Shown piece by piece: positions 1-6,875 of a stretch of DNA of 22,131 bases. The position numbers and the translations under genes are program-made. The notes beneath the pieces are model-generated. The model was not told where the DNA came from, searched no databases, and saw only the letters and a list, made by a program, of their open reading frames with translations. The DNA is taken from positions 1 to 22,131 of the forward strand of contig JAGODU010000059.1 of the NCBI GenBank assembly GCA_017998095.1, in the 5' to 3' direction. The DNA comes from Prolixibacteraceae bacterium. Lineage in GTDB: Bacteria; Bacteroidota; Bacteroidia; Bacteroidales; Prolixibacteraceae. Each line of letters starts with the position of its first letter. Position 1 is the first letter of the stretch.

Positions 1-45
1 AATAAGAGTTGCTCAGGAGTCTAGTGGGCTCGGAGAGTTGTATAA

Positions 46-573
46 GAAACAATTACTATATTCTACGCCCGTTATCTTAAAAAGAAAGGTCTAGACTTCC
101 AATGGCATGCTATTGATAATAACCAGAGTTGGCATGAAAAAATAAAAAAAATTATTGAAGAAAAAAAATTACAATCACATGTTAATCTTTATATAAAAGG
201 ATTTAAGCCATTCTGGGAAAAACCTGGATGGGGACAGATCCCCCCCCCGTGTGGCCAATTTGCTCCTACATTGAAAAATGAGATAGATTATATTAATAAT
301 CCAAAGCAACTCGGCCTAATATTTGATGTTATTATAGTGGATGCGCGATTTCGAAGACGCTGCATGGAAGTGGCCCGTCAAGTGCTGCAGCCTGACGGTA
401 TTGTTATCCTCCATGATGCTCAAAAAAAGCACTATCACCAAGGATTGGAAGTATTTCAGCATCAGAAATTTTTCAATACTGGCACATGGTATCCTCTGCA
501 GAAAGAACCTAATCAAGTATGGATTGGCAGTAATATTGATCATGAGATCTTTAAAAAGCTGAAGGATTATTAA
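46..573 (+). CDS. SAM-methyltransferase-like protein, 5'-incomplete or frame-disrupted
   Basis: The frame is open from 46 to the stop at 571-573. It has no ATG or GTG, and its first TTG is at 271, so a 5' part is missing. In-frame stops at 22-24 and 43-45 cut it off from the window edge. The fragment ITIFYARYLKKKG followed by WHAIDNN resembles the stretch after motif I of a Rossmann methyltransferase. The later segment DVIIVDARFRRRC, then LQPDGIVILHDAQ, resembles the acidic strand and post-loop of proteins annotated as class I SAM methyltransferases. This family assignment is from pattern memory. The upstream text near 22-40 looks like a glycine-rich motif I read in another frame, so a frameshift or decay is likely. 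A run of nine C at 240-248 lies inside the coding frame. The next gene begins 36 bases downstream. Confidence 0.55.
   Translation, partial: ETITIFYARYLKKKGLDFQWHAIDNNQSWHEKIKKIIEEKKLQSHVNLYIKGFKPFWEKPGWGQIPPPCGQFAPTLKNEIDYINNPKQLGLIFDVIIVDARFRRRCMEVARQVLQPDGIVILHDAQKKHYHQGLEVFQHQKFFNTGTWYPLQKEPNQVWIGSNIDHEIFKKLKDY
240..248 (+). repeat. Homopolymer run of nine C inside a coding frame
   Basis: Nine consecutive C bases sit in the AT-rich methyltransferase-like gene and encode part of an Ile-Pro-Pro-Pro-Cys segment. With nine C the downstream frame is the coding one. Runs of this kind mediate on/off switching of surface-polysaccharide genes in several bacteria by slipped-strand mispairing. That it does so here is inference only. 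Confidence 0.8.
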
Positions 574-609
574 AAATCAATTTACAAAATGGTATAGCTG
601 GATAATTCA

Positions 610-1377
610 ATGTTCGATCTTAAAAAGAAATTGGCAAAGCGGGAACTTACAATAGGCTCATGGATAACTTTCGGAGATTCCGCAGTTGCGGAGATCATGG
701 CCCGGGCCGGTTTTGACTGGCTTACCGTGGATATGGAGCATTCGGCAATCACTTTAAATGAAGCCCAGAAGTTGATACAGGTGATCGAACTGAGCGGTGT
801 GACACCATTGGTTCGAGTAGAAGAAAATAATCACAATTATATCAAAAGAGTGATGGACGCCGGAGCCCACGGAGTCATCGTGCCCATGGTGAATTCAGAT
901 ATAGACGCAAAAAGAGCCGTTGATGCTGTAAAATATCCCCCACAGGGGAAAAGAGGCTTCGGGCTTGCCCGGGCTCAGCGCTTCAGCCTGGGATTGGATG
1001 AATATAGAAAATGGAACCAGGAAAAAAGCATTGTTATAGTCCAGATTGAGCATTTCACTGCTGCAGAAAATCTGGAAGCCATCATGTCGGTAGACGGCGT
1101 CGACGGTTTTATGATCGGCCCTTATGATCTTTCTGGTTCCTTGGGCCACCCTGGTGATTTCAATCATCAATCATTCCTCGCATCTCTCGAAATGATACAT
1201 GAAAAATCAAGGGAACATGGATATCTTATGGGACAGCATGTCGTCAAGCCTTATGGACAAGATCTTATGAATGCAATTAATACAGGCTTTCGGTTCATCG
1301 CATTTGGTGTTGATTTTCTCTTTCTCGGTGAGTCGTGCCGCAATCTGCTCGGCGAGATTAGAGGCATGATCAAATAA
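610..1377 (+). CDS. HpcH/HpaI-family class II pyruvate aldolase
   Basis: This 255-residue protein has the usual length for the HpcH/HpaI (2,4-dihydroxyhept-2-enedioate aldolase) family. These cytoplasmic, metal-dependent enzymes reversibly join pyruvate to an aldehyde, giving 2-keto-3-deoxy acids. The known HpaI active-site residues are all present: His44 in DMEHS, Arg69 in PLVRV, the metal ligand Glu147 in VQIEH and Asp173 in GPYDLS. The glycine-rich segment KRGFGLARAQ (114-123) is also typical. The gene is GC-richer than its flanks. It is followed 30 bases later by a KdsB-like gene, which suggests that its product is a 3-deoxy-2-keto sugar acid that becomes CMP-activated. That substrate is inferred; the family call is firm. 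No strong ribosome-binding site is visible before the ATG. Confidence 0.9.
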   Translation: MFDLKKKLAKRELTIGSWITFGDSAVAEIMARAGFDWLTVDMEHSAITLNEAQKLIQVIELSGVTPLVRVEENNHNYIKRVMDAGAHGVIVPMVNSDIDAKRAVDAVKYPPQGKRGFGLARAQRFSLGLDEYRKWNQEKSIVIVQIEHFTAAENLEAIMSVDGVDGFMIGPYDLSGSLGHPGDFNHQSFLASLEMIHEKSREHGYLMGQHVVKPYGQDLMNAINTGFRFIAFGVDFLFLGESCRNLLGEIRGMIK

Positions 1378-1407
1378 TCGATATTGTTATATTTTCAAGG
1401 AGACTCT

Positions 1408-2172
1408 ATGAAAAATATCATCGCTTTAATCCCGGCCCGGATGGCGTCGTCGAGGTTTCCCGGAAAACCTTTGGTCAAGATATGCGGTAAAACCATGATC
1501 GAACATGTCTGGCGCCGTGTTAAAATGAACACTCGCATCAATTCGGTTTACATTGCCACCTGTGACGATGAGATACTTCATGCGGGAAAGGACTTCGGAG
1601 CAGAGGTGATAATGACCGCTTCCACTCACCAGCGTGGTACGGATCGTATCGCTGAGGCCTGTGAAATCCTCATTGGTAGAGGAAAGGATTTCGATATTGC
1701 ACTGAACATTCAGGGAGATGAGCCACTTCTTAATCCGGAAACTCTTAATCTTTTAATTGACCCTTATTTTTCAAATGATAACGTTTCATGTGTTAACCTG
1801 ATTGAAAACCTTGAAGGAGAGGAAGAAATAAATAGCTACAATAATGTTAAGACAGTTTTTGATCAGCAAGGAAATGTCCTCTATTTTTCTCGGCTCCCGG
1901 TCCCATATGGGTTGAAGAACAAGCATTATAAGCAACTCGGTCTTTATAGTTTTAAGAAGGAAGTGATATTACAATATCCTAAAATGCCAATGACACCACT
2001 TGAAATAGCCGAATCAGTTGATATGCTCCGATTTGTTGAAAACAATATTCATGTTAAAGTCTCATTGACACCTTATACGACTATCGGAGTCGATACGCCA
2101 TCTGATCATGATGCGGTCAGTAAAATAATGGAAAAGGACGCACTATTTAATAAATACAGAGATAACAACTAA
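1408..2172 (+). CDS. kdsB: CMP-Kdo synthetase-like cytidylyltransferase (KdsB family)
   Basis: The enzyme transfers CMP from CTP to a 3-deoxy-2-keto sugar acid, giving a CMP-sugar donor in the cytoplasm. I choose the ATG at 1408 (254 residues) because AAGGAG lies just upstream at about 1397-1402. A longer start at 1384 would place that site inside the gene. The nucleotide-binding signature PARMASSRFPGKPL (9-22) is KdsB-like rather than NeuA-like. IQGDEPLL (101-108) carries the metal and substrate acidic residues, and the C-terminal TPLEIAESVDMLRF segment matches the family. Kdo for lipid A normally comes from a housekeeping kdsB, so a copy in a polysaccharide locus next to an aldolase suggests a specialised ulosonic acid. 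It could still be a true Kdo enzyme. Confidence 0.88.
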   Translation: MKNIIALIPARMASSRFPGKPLVKICGKTMIEHVWRRVKMNTRINSVYIATCDDEILHAGKDFGAEVIMTASTHQRGTDRIAEACEILIGRGKDFDIALNIQGDEPLLNPETLNLLIDPYFSNDNVSCVNLIENLEGEEEINSYNNVKTVFDQQGNVLYFSRLPVPYGLKNKHYKQLGLYSFKKEVILQYPKMPMTPLEIAESVDMLRFVENNIHVKVSLTPYTTIGVDTPSDHDAVSKIMEKDALFNKYRDNN

Positions 2173-2183
2173 GGAGCTATAAC

Positions 2184-3146
2184 ATGTCAGATAATAATGT
2201 AGTCGATGCCAAATTAACCAATCCGAATCTCGATAAAATCCATGAACTGTTTTATAAGCGTGTCTCAAAATTTTTTAATGACAATGGATCTCCGAAGCCT
2301 GAGTTGTTTGAAGATGTCCCTTGTTACAACTGTAATTCCACATCTGTTAAAACTCAATTTACAATATCAAGGTTCCGTCATGTCAGATGCGCCCAATGCG
2401 GAATGGTCTATGTTACTCCAAGAATAAAAGAAAGTATACTTCATGATTCTTACGATGAGGATGATTATTCAGAGCATTATCGCTTGAAAATCGTTCCATC
2501 TCTAAAATATCGAAGAGAAGTTCTCGGCGAAAGAAAATATAAGCAAATTATGTCATATTTTGAAAAACCGGGTTCGATTCTGGATATCGGATGTGGTTTG
2601 GGTGACTTGCTGAGTGTTTTTAAAGATCATGGCTGGGATTGCATGGGGATTGAATTCAATAAATTCGCTGCCAATTATGGTCGTGATAATTTTGGACTCA
2701 ACATAATTGACAAGTCGATTTTTGACTTTGAGCCAAAGGAATATCAGTTTGATTGTATTATGCTGTGGGGTGTTTTGGAACATTTTACAAGCCCGATGGA
2801 TGTTCTCCTGAAAGCATACCAGTTATTAAAAAAAGGCGGATTGCTTGTTTTAGAAGTTCCAAGCGGTGATTCAATTCTTGTCCGATATTATGAAACATAT
2901 GGAGGATATGTCGATCGAATCATTGAAGGTGACCGGCATATTATGCTGTTTTCTGCCCGCTCGTTGCAGGAAATGGCGAAAAAAGCAGGATTTGATCTTA
3001 TTGAGTTAAAGTCGAACGGACTGGATATTGATACCCTGGCAAGATTAAATAAAGAAAATATTTCAGCTGAATTCACAACTCGACTTCAATCAATAGTTGA
3101 TTCAATCATGTGTGGTGATTTGTTAAGGGGTTTTTGGAAAAAATAA
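2184..3146 (+). CDS. Zinc-ribbon class I SAM-dependent methyltransferase
   Basis: This 320-residue protein starts with a likely zinc-binding module of four cysteines (Cys47, Cys50, Cys69 and Cys72, as CYNC and CAQC). A Rossmann methyltransferase domain follows, with SAM motif I ILDIGCGLGD (132-141) and WGVLEHF as a later core motif. This arrangement is common in sugar methyltransferases and related proteins of antibiotic and surface-glycan loci (Methyltransf_13/23 type). A clear AAGGAG site precedes the ATG, 11 bases after the cytidylyltransferase stop. The gene is distinctly more AT-rich than the aldolase gene upstream, which suggests separate acquisition. It may methylate a residue of the repeat unit or the ulosonic acid; the acceptor cannot be read from sequence. 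The family call is secure. Confidence 0.85.
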   Translation: MSDNNVVDAKLTNPNLDKIHELFYKRVSKFFNDNGSPKPELFEDVPCYNCNSTSVKTQFTISRFRHVRCAQCGMVYVTPRIKESILHDSYDEDDYSEHYRLKIVPSLKYRREVLGERKYKQIMSYFEKPGSILDIGCGLGDLLSVFKDHGWDCMGIEFNKFAANYGRDNFGLNIIDKSIFDFEPKEYQFDCIMLWGVLEHFTSPMDVLLKAYQLLKKGGLLVLEVPSGDSILVRYYETYGGYVDRIIEGDRHIMLFSARSLQEMAKKAGFDLIELKSNGLDIDTLARLNKENISAEFTTRLQSIVDSIMCGDLLRGFWKK

Positions 3147-3165
3147 TCAATAATATAATTATTGA
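3147..3165 (+). other. Small AT-rich inverted repeat just after the methyltransferase stop
   Basis: TCAATAAT, a three-base loop and ATTATTGA form an eight-base dyad immediately downstream of the stop codon. It has no T-run and is weak alone. It may protect the 3' end of the message or be a chance product of AT-rich sequence. Confidence 0.3.
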
Positions 3166-3209
3166 ATAAGATAGTGTCCTGTCGAAAATTTTAATTATGG
3201 GCACACCAT

Positions 3210-3248
3210 AAAAATTAGAATTTTCAACATTGAAAATTCTAATTTTTT
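3210..3248 (+). terminator. AT-rich hairpin with a T-run, candidate terminator
   Basis: A perfect 16-base stem (3210-3225 pairing with 3232-3247) with a six-base loop ends in six T at 3243-3248. The stem is very AT-rich, which is unusual for an intrinsic terminator, but its length and the T-run fit. It sits between the methyltransferase gene and a good promoter at 3371-3399, so it probably separates two transcription units. The symmetric A-run could let it act in both directions. Confidence 0.55.
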
Positions 3249-3370
3249 GCATTTAAACTGCCTACAAGGGAACATTCAAATTTAAATTTTAGGTGTTCTC
3301 TTATAAAAAAAATAAATACATTATGAATTCATGTGTTGATGAAGATTGCTTTTTGATGCCCAGTATGCTA

Positions 3371-3399
3371 TTGACTAAAATATGCTCATTTTTTATCAT
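3371..3399 (+). promoter_or_regulatory. Sigma-70-like promoter for the downstream sugar-acid operon
   Basis: TTGACT at 3371-3376 and TATCAT at 3394-3399 match the -35 and -10 consensus at five of six bases each, with the ideal 17-base spacing. The -10 element ends 32 bases before the TTG start at 3432. A GAGG ribosome-binding site lies at 3421-3424. This is the best promoter I can find in the window. Confidence 0.55.
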
Positions 3400-3431
3400 C
3401 CAATAAATCTATATTAATCCGAGGTTTATAT

Positions 3432-4469
3432 TTGAATAAGGATAAGCTCAATGTTGGGATTGCCGGATACGGTATAGTTGGGAAGCGCCGCCGGTCTTTT
3501 ATCGACCTACACCCGCGATTGCAGACAATTGCCGTCTGCGATCAAAATTTTATAGATACCGGTATTATGGCTGACGGTGTGCGGTGCTATTCTCATTACA
3601 GTCAATTGCTTGAGGAACCGCTCGACATTTTATTTGTCAGCCTGCCGAATTATTTAGCAGCCGAAGTAACAATTGCGGGGCTGAATAAAGGCCTGCATAT
3701 TTTCTGCGAAAAACCACCAGGAAGAGATGTAGATGATATAATCAAGGTTATCGCTGCTGAGAAGGAACATCCCGGATTGCTTTTGAAATATGGGTTTAAT
3801 CACAGATATCATGATTCGGTAAAAGAGGCTCTGCGCATTATTAAATCGGGAAATCTCGGAGAAATTGTCAATATGCAGGGTGTTTATGGGAAAAGCAAGA
3901 TTATACCCTTTTCAGGTGGATGGAGGGCGGAAAGAAAGTATGCCGGAGGTGGAATTCTTCTTGACCAGGGCATTCACATGGTTGATTTGATGAGGCTGTT
4001 CTGCGGTGAATTCACTGAAATTAAGAGTTTTATATCCAATAAGTACTGGAATCACGATGTTGAAGATAATGCTTATGCGCTTATGCGTGATGACAGGGGA
4101 CGAATTGCGATGCTCCATTCAAGCGCCACCCAATGGAGGCATCGCTTCCAGTTGGACATCATTCTTACTGACGGATTCCTTCAGCTCAACGGAATTCTTT
4201 CCGGCTCAAAAAGTTACGGACAGGAGAAACTCGTCATTGGAAGACGCGATGAAGCAGATGTGGGTTCATTGCATGAGGAAGTTGTGATCTACCTTGATGA
4301 TAATTCATGGCGCGATGAAGTAAACGAATTTGCTGATGCGATTTGTAACGGTTCAAGGATAGAAGTTGGCAATAGTAATGATGCATTGGAAACAATGAAG
4401 CTTGTATATCAGATATATTACTCAGATAGTGACTGGCGTAATGCCTATGGGATCAAGAATTATAACTGA
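3432..4469 (+). CDS. Gfo/Idh/MocA-family NAD(P)-dependent sugar oxidoreductase
   Basis: The 345-residue length is normal for the family. The N-terminal Rossmann fold has GYGIVG at 12-17. The family hallmark EKPPG is at 93-97, with the catalytic-type Lys94. The segment GGGILLDQGIHMVD (172-185) carries the conserved His182. Members oxidise or reduce a sugar hydroxyl or keto group, often on a nucleotide sugar or inositol. The start must be TTG at 3432: the first internal Met is residue 46, beyond the nucleotide-binding motif, and GAGG sits at the right distance. It opens a unit that continues with an isomerase, a hydroxyacid dehydrogenase and a phosphatase. Its likely role is one redox step in making the unusual sugar acid; the exact substrate is unknown. 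Confidence 0.88.
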   Translation: MNKDKLNVGIAGYGIVGKRRRSFIDLHPRLQTIAVCDQNFIDTGIMADGVRCYSHYSQLLEEPLDILFVSLPNYLAAEVTIAGLNKGLHIFCEKPPGRDVDDIIKVIAAEKEHPGLLLKYGFNHRYHDSVKEALRIIKSGNLGEIVNMQGVYGKSKIIPFSGGWRAERKYAGGGILLDQGIHMVDLMRLFCGEFTEIKSFISNKYWNHDVEDNAYALMRDDRGRIAMLHSSATQWRHRFQLDIILTDGFLQLNGILSGSKSYGQEKLVIGRRDEADVGSLHEEVVIYLDDNSWRDEVNEFADAICNGSRIEVGNSNDALETMKLVYQIYYSDSDWRNAYGIKNYN

Positions 4470-4496
4470 AGCTAATGATAATATTTAATAGGTTTC

Positions 4497-5135
4497 ATGA
4501 TGAACAATATCGACAAACTTTTCAATGAATCTGGTGATATCAAAGATTTTACCACAGGTTATTACAAATACCTTTTTTCAGTATTAAACAGTATTGACGT
4601 AAATGAAATCGCTGCCTTTTCTGAAGTACTTTTAAACGCACGGGCCAAGGGGAATACTATATTTTTTATTGGCAATGGAGGTTCCGCTGCTACCGCTTCG
4701 CACATGGTGAATGATTTTGGCATGGATGTTATGAAGAAAAGCGGTACCGACATTCCTTTCCGGGCTATTTCGCTGACGGAAAATGCTGCGGTGATGCTCG
4801 CAATCGGCAATGATGATGGATACGATAAACTGTTCGTAAACCAGCTTCGCATTAATTATCGTCCGGGAGATATACTAGTTGCTATATCTGCAAGTGGAAA
4901 TTCACCTAACATAATTGCCGCTGCGGAGTGGGTAAAAAGTAAGGGGGGCACGGTAATGGCGCTTGTTGGTTTTGATGGAGGGCGGTTGAAAACAATCTCT
5001 GATATAGTTCTCCATGCAAAATCTGAAAAAGGCGAATACGGACCTGTCGAGGACGCGCATATGATTATGGATCACTTGCTGGCTAACTGGCTGCACTATT
5101 ATATCCAGAGGGACCTTCCCGGAGAAAAGAAATGA
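4497..5135 (+). CDS. SIS-domain phosphosugar isomerase, GmhA-like
   Basis: This single-domain SIS protein of 212 residues has phosphate-binding motifs GNGGSA (59-64) and SASGNSPN (131-138). The C-terminal EDAHMIMDH (185-193) matches the metal/catalytic helix of phosphoheptose isomerases. It lacks the CBS domains of KdsD-type arabinose-5-phosphate isomerases. Members interconvert ketose and aldose phosphates, for example sedoheptulose 7-phosphate to a heptose phosphate. Its last four bases overlap the start of the dehydrogenase gene (ATGA), so the two are probably translationally coupled. In this setting it probably supplies the phosphorylated aldose precursor of the sugar acid. It could instead feed a heptose pathway, but no heptose kinase, phosphatase or nucleotidyltransferase partner (HldE, GmhB) is seen here. 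Confidence 0.82.
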   Translation: MMNNIDKLFNESGDIKDFTTGYYKYLFSVLNSIDVNEIAAFSEVLLNARAKGNTIFFIGNGGSAATASHMVNDFGMDVMKKSGTDIPFRAISLTENAAVMLAIGNDDGYDKLFVNQLRINYRPGDILVAISASGNSPNIIAAAEWVKSKGGTVMALVGFDGGRLKTISDIVLHAKSEKGEYGPVEDAHMIMDHLLANWLHYYIQRDLPGEKK

Positions 5136-6052
5136 AATCATCGGAAAAAATAAAAATACTGTTAGGCCCGTCAACTTTCGCAGCTCAGGACAGGTCGCCT
5201 ATTGAGAAACTTGAAAATGCAGGCTGCGAGATTATAAATAATCCGTTTGGAAGAAAATTGACCAAACAGGAGTTAATTGATCTCTTGCCGGGTGTAAAAG
5301 GCTTAATCGCGGGACTTGAAACCCTGGATGAAGAAGTAATGATGAAATCGGAACTCAAGGTAATATCAAGGTGCGGTTCGGGTATGTCTAATGTTGACCA
5401 AGAGGCCGCAAAGCGGGCCGGTATCAAAGTGTTTTCAACTCCCAATGGGCCGACAAGCGCCGTAGCCGAGCTGACCTTGGGAGCCATGTTGAATTTGCTC
5501 AGGATGATCACCCCGATGGACAGGGATCTGCATAACGGCAAATGGACTAAAAAAACGGGCATGCAGATTGAAAATAAAACAATACTCATCATTGGTTTCG
5601 GGAGGATTGGCAGGAAAGTGGCTTCACTGCTGAAGCCGTTTGATGTTAAGATCATCGTTGTTGATCCATTTATGGAGAAGGCGGTTGATGGTGTTACAAT
5701 TCTACCAATTGACAAAGCACTTCCGGTGGCAGATATCATTATCATCCATTCAAGCGGTGAAAAACAGATTATCGGTGAAAATGAATTCAAGATTATTAAA
5801 AAAGGAGCATTTATACTTAATGCCGCCCGAGGTGAACTGGTGAACGAGGATGCTTTAATCAAGGCGCTTGAGAATGGTACTATCGCCGGAGCCTGGTTTG
5901 ATACCTTCGCAAATGAGCCATACAGCGGCCCGCTCATCAGGTATCCCCAGGTTCTGCTGACCCCCCACGTGGGTTCTTACACTCAGGAATGCAGGAAGTC
6001 AATGGAAATGGAATCTGTTGATAATTTGCTGTCAGCCATTAGCGGGAAATAA
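5132..6052 (+). CDS. D-isomer-specific 2-hydroxyacid dehydrogenase (SerA-like, short form)
   Basis: This 306-residue protein matches the catalytic and nucleotide-binding parts of phosphoglycerate dehydrogenase without the C-terminal ACT regulatory domain. The NAD-binding motif GFGRIG is at 155-160. The catalytic triad is complete: Arg233 in AARGE, Glu262 in FANEP and His279 in TPHVGS. The substrate-loop segment SRCGSGMSNVD (79-89) also fits. Such enzymes interconvert 2-hydroxy and 2-keto acids with NAD(P)H. The gene overlaps the isomerase gene by four bases. Serine biosynthesis is unlikely given the location and the missing regulatory domain. A step on a sugar acid or on the aldehyde acceptor of the aldolase is more plausible, but is inference. 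Confidence 0.85.
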   Translation: MKSSEKIKILLGPSTFAAQDRSPIEKLENAGCEIINNPFGRKLTKQELIDLLPGVKGLIAGLETLDEEVMMKSELKVISRCGSGMSNVDQEAAKRAGIKVFSTPNGPTSAVAELTLGAMLNLLRMITPMDRDLHNGKWTKKTGMQIENKTILIIGFGRIGRKVASLLKPFDVKIIVVDPFMEKAVDGVTILPIDKALPVADIIIIHSSGEKQIIGENEFKIIKKGAFILNAARGELVNEDALIKALENGTIAGAWFDTFANEPYSGPLIRYPQVLLTPHVGSYTQECRKSMEMESVDNLLSAISGK

Positions 6053-6057
6053 TCATC

Positions 6058-6813
6058 TTGAAAGAAGAATCGATAACGAAGTTCCTCTCGGTTGCCCGGG
6101 AAGCGTCAATCAAGGCAGGAAAATTTTTGCTGAGCCCTGATGTTACCTTGAAGAATGCAAATTCCAGCATCGGGCGGGATATAAAAATAAAAGCGGATAA
6201 TGCTTCAGAGGATATTATAGTCGGCTGCTTAAAGAAAGCCTCTGAATTTTCAATTCTATCAGAAGAAAGCAGCATGATAGACAGGGGAAATCATGAATTT
6301 ATATGGATTGTCGATCCTCTTGATGGAAGTTTGAATTTTTCGCGAGGCATTCCTTTGTGCTGTATTTCTATCGGTTTATGGCGAGACATGGAGCCGCTGC
6401 TTGGCGTGGTCTATGATTTTTACCGAGATGAGTTGTTTGCCGGCATTGCGGGGAAAGGAGCATGGCTTAACGGGGAAAAAATCAGCCCCAGCGCCATAAA
6501 TAAAAGGGAAAGCGCGATACTGTGCACCGGCTTTCCTGTGAATACGGATTTTTCCACGGAACGGCTGATGCCTTTTATTCAAATGATTCAAAACTATAAA
6601 AAAGTACGCCTCCTTGGTTCAGCTGCTCTATCTCTTTCATATGTCGCATCGGGAAAAACCGATGCTTACGTGGAAAACGATATTATGATATGGGATGTGG
6701 CAGGCGGATTGGCTATCGCGAGCGGAGCCGGATGCATGTTGGAAATAAGCAGTGGCAAAAAAAAGAATTCTCTTAAAGTTGCTGTTACAAATGGGAGTTT
6801 CAGTATCGGGTGA
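6058..6813 (+). CDS. Inositol-monophosphatase-family phosphatase
   Basis: The 251 residues carry all the signatures of the Mg-dependent IMPase/CysQ superfamily: SEES (68-71), WIVDPLDGSLNF (83-94) with metal ligands Asp86 and Asp89, and IWDVAGG (211-217) with Asp213. The protein removes a phosphate monoester from a small sugar or polyol phosphate. The start is the TTG at 6058, because the next Met (residue 73) lies beyond the first metal motif. The start follows the dehydrogenase stop by five bases, so the four genes from 3432 look like one operon. In a Kdo-like scheme it would replace KdsC, an unrelated HAD phosphatase. Inositol phosphate or PAP are alternative substrates. Confidence 0.87.
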   Translation: MKEESITKFLSVAREASIKAGKFLLSPDVTLKNANSSIGRDIKIKADNASEDIIVGCLKKASEFSILSEESSMIDRGNHEFIWIVDPLDGSLNFSRGIPLCCISIGLWRDMEPLLGVVYDFYRDELFAGIAGKGAWLNGEKISPSAINKRESAILCTGFPVNTDFSTERLMPFIQMIQNYKKVRLLGSAALSLSYVASGKTDAYVENDIMIWDVAGGLAIASGAGCMLEISSGKKKNSLKVAVTNGSFSIG

Positions 6814-6875
6814 TGATACGTATTAAATGATATGTCTCATTATTTATTTTATCAATACAATAAACTATATTTCAT

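Noticed and set aside
1384..1407. Longer start for the KdsB-like protein
   Set aside because: The additional eight residues are not family-like, and AAGGAG sits correctly for the ATG at 1408.
3168..3191. TAGTGTCCTGTCGAAAATTT-like text resembling a transposon end
   Set aside because: No matching inverted partner or target duplication was found in the window, and no transposase is present; too weak to call.
3315..3415. Short frame beginning at an ATG near 3323
   Set aside because: The roughly 27-codon product has no recognisable motif and the promoter lies inside it; likely chance.
4497..5135. Reading the SIS gene as a KdsD arabinose-5-phosphate isomerase
   Set aside because: It lacks the CBS domain pair of KdsD and has the GmhA-like C-terminal ED-H-H pattern, so only a general SIS isomerase call is safe.
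5185..5937. A 250-codon open frame on the minus strand
   Set aside because: It lies fully inside the hydroxyacid dehydrogenase gene, which has intact catalytic motifs. The antisense translation is low-complexity (rich in Ser, Ile and Pro), as expected of a shadow frame.
6814..6850. Small stem AATGA/TCATT with T-rich text after the IMPase gene
   Set aside because: Five base pairs in AT-rich DNA with an interrupted T-run is not enough for a terminator call.
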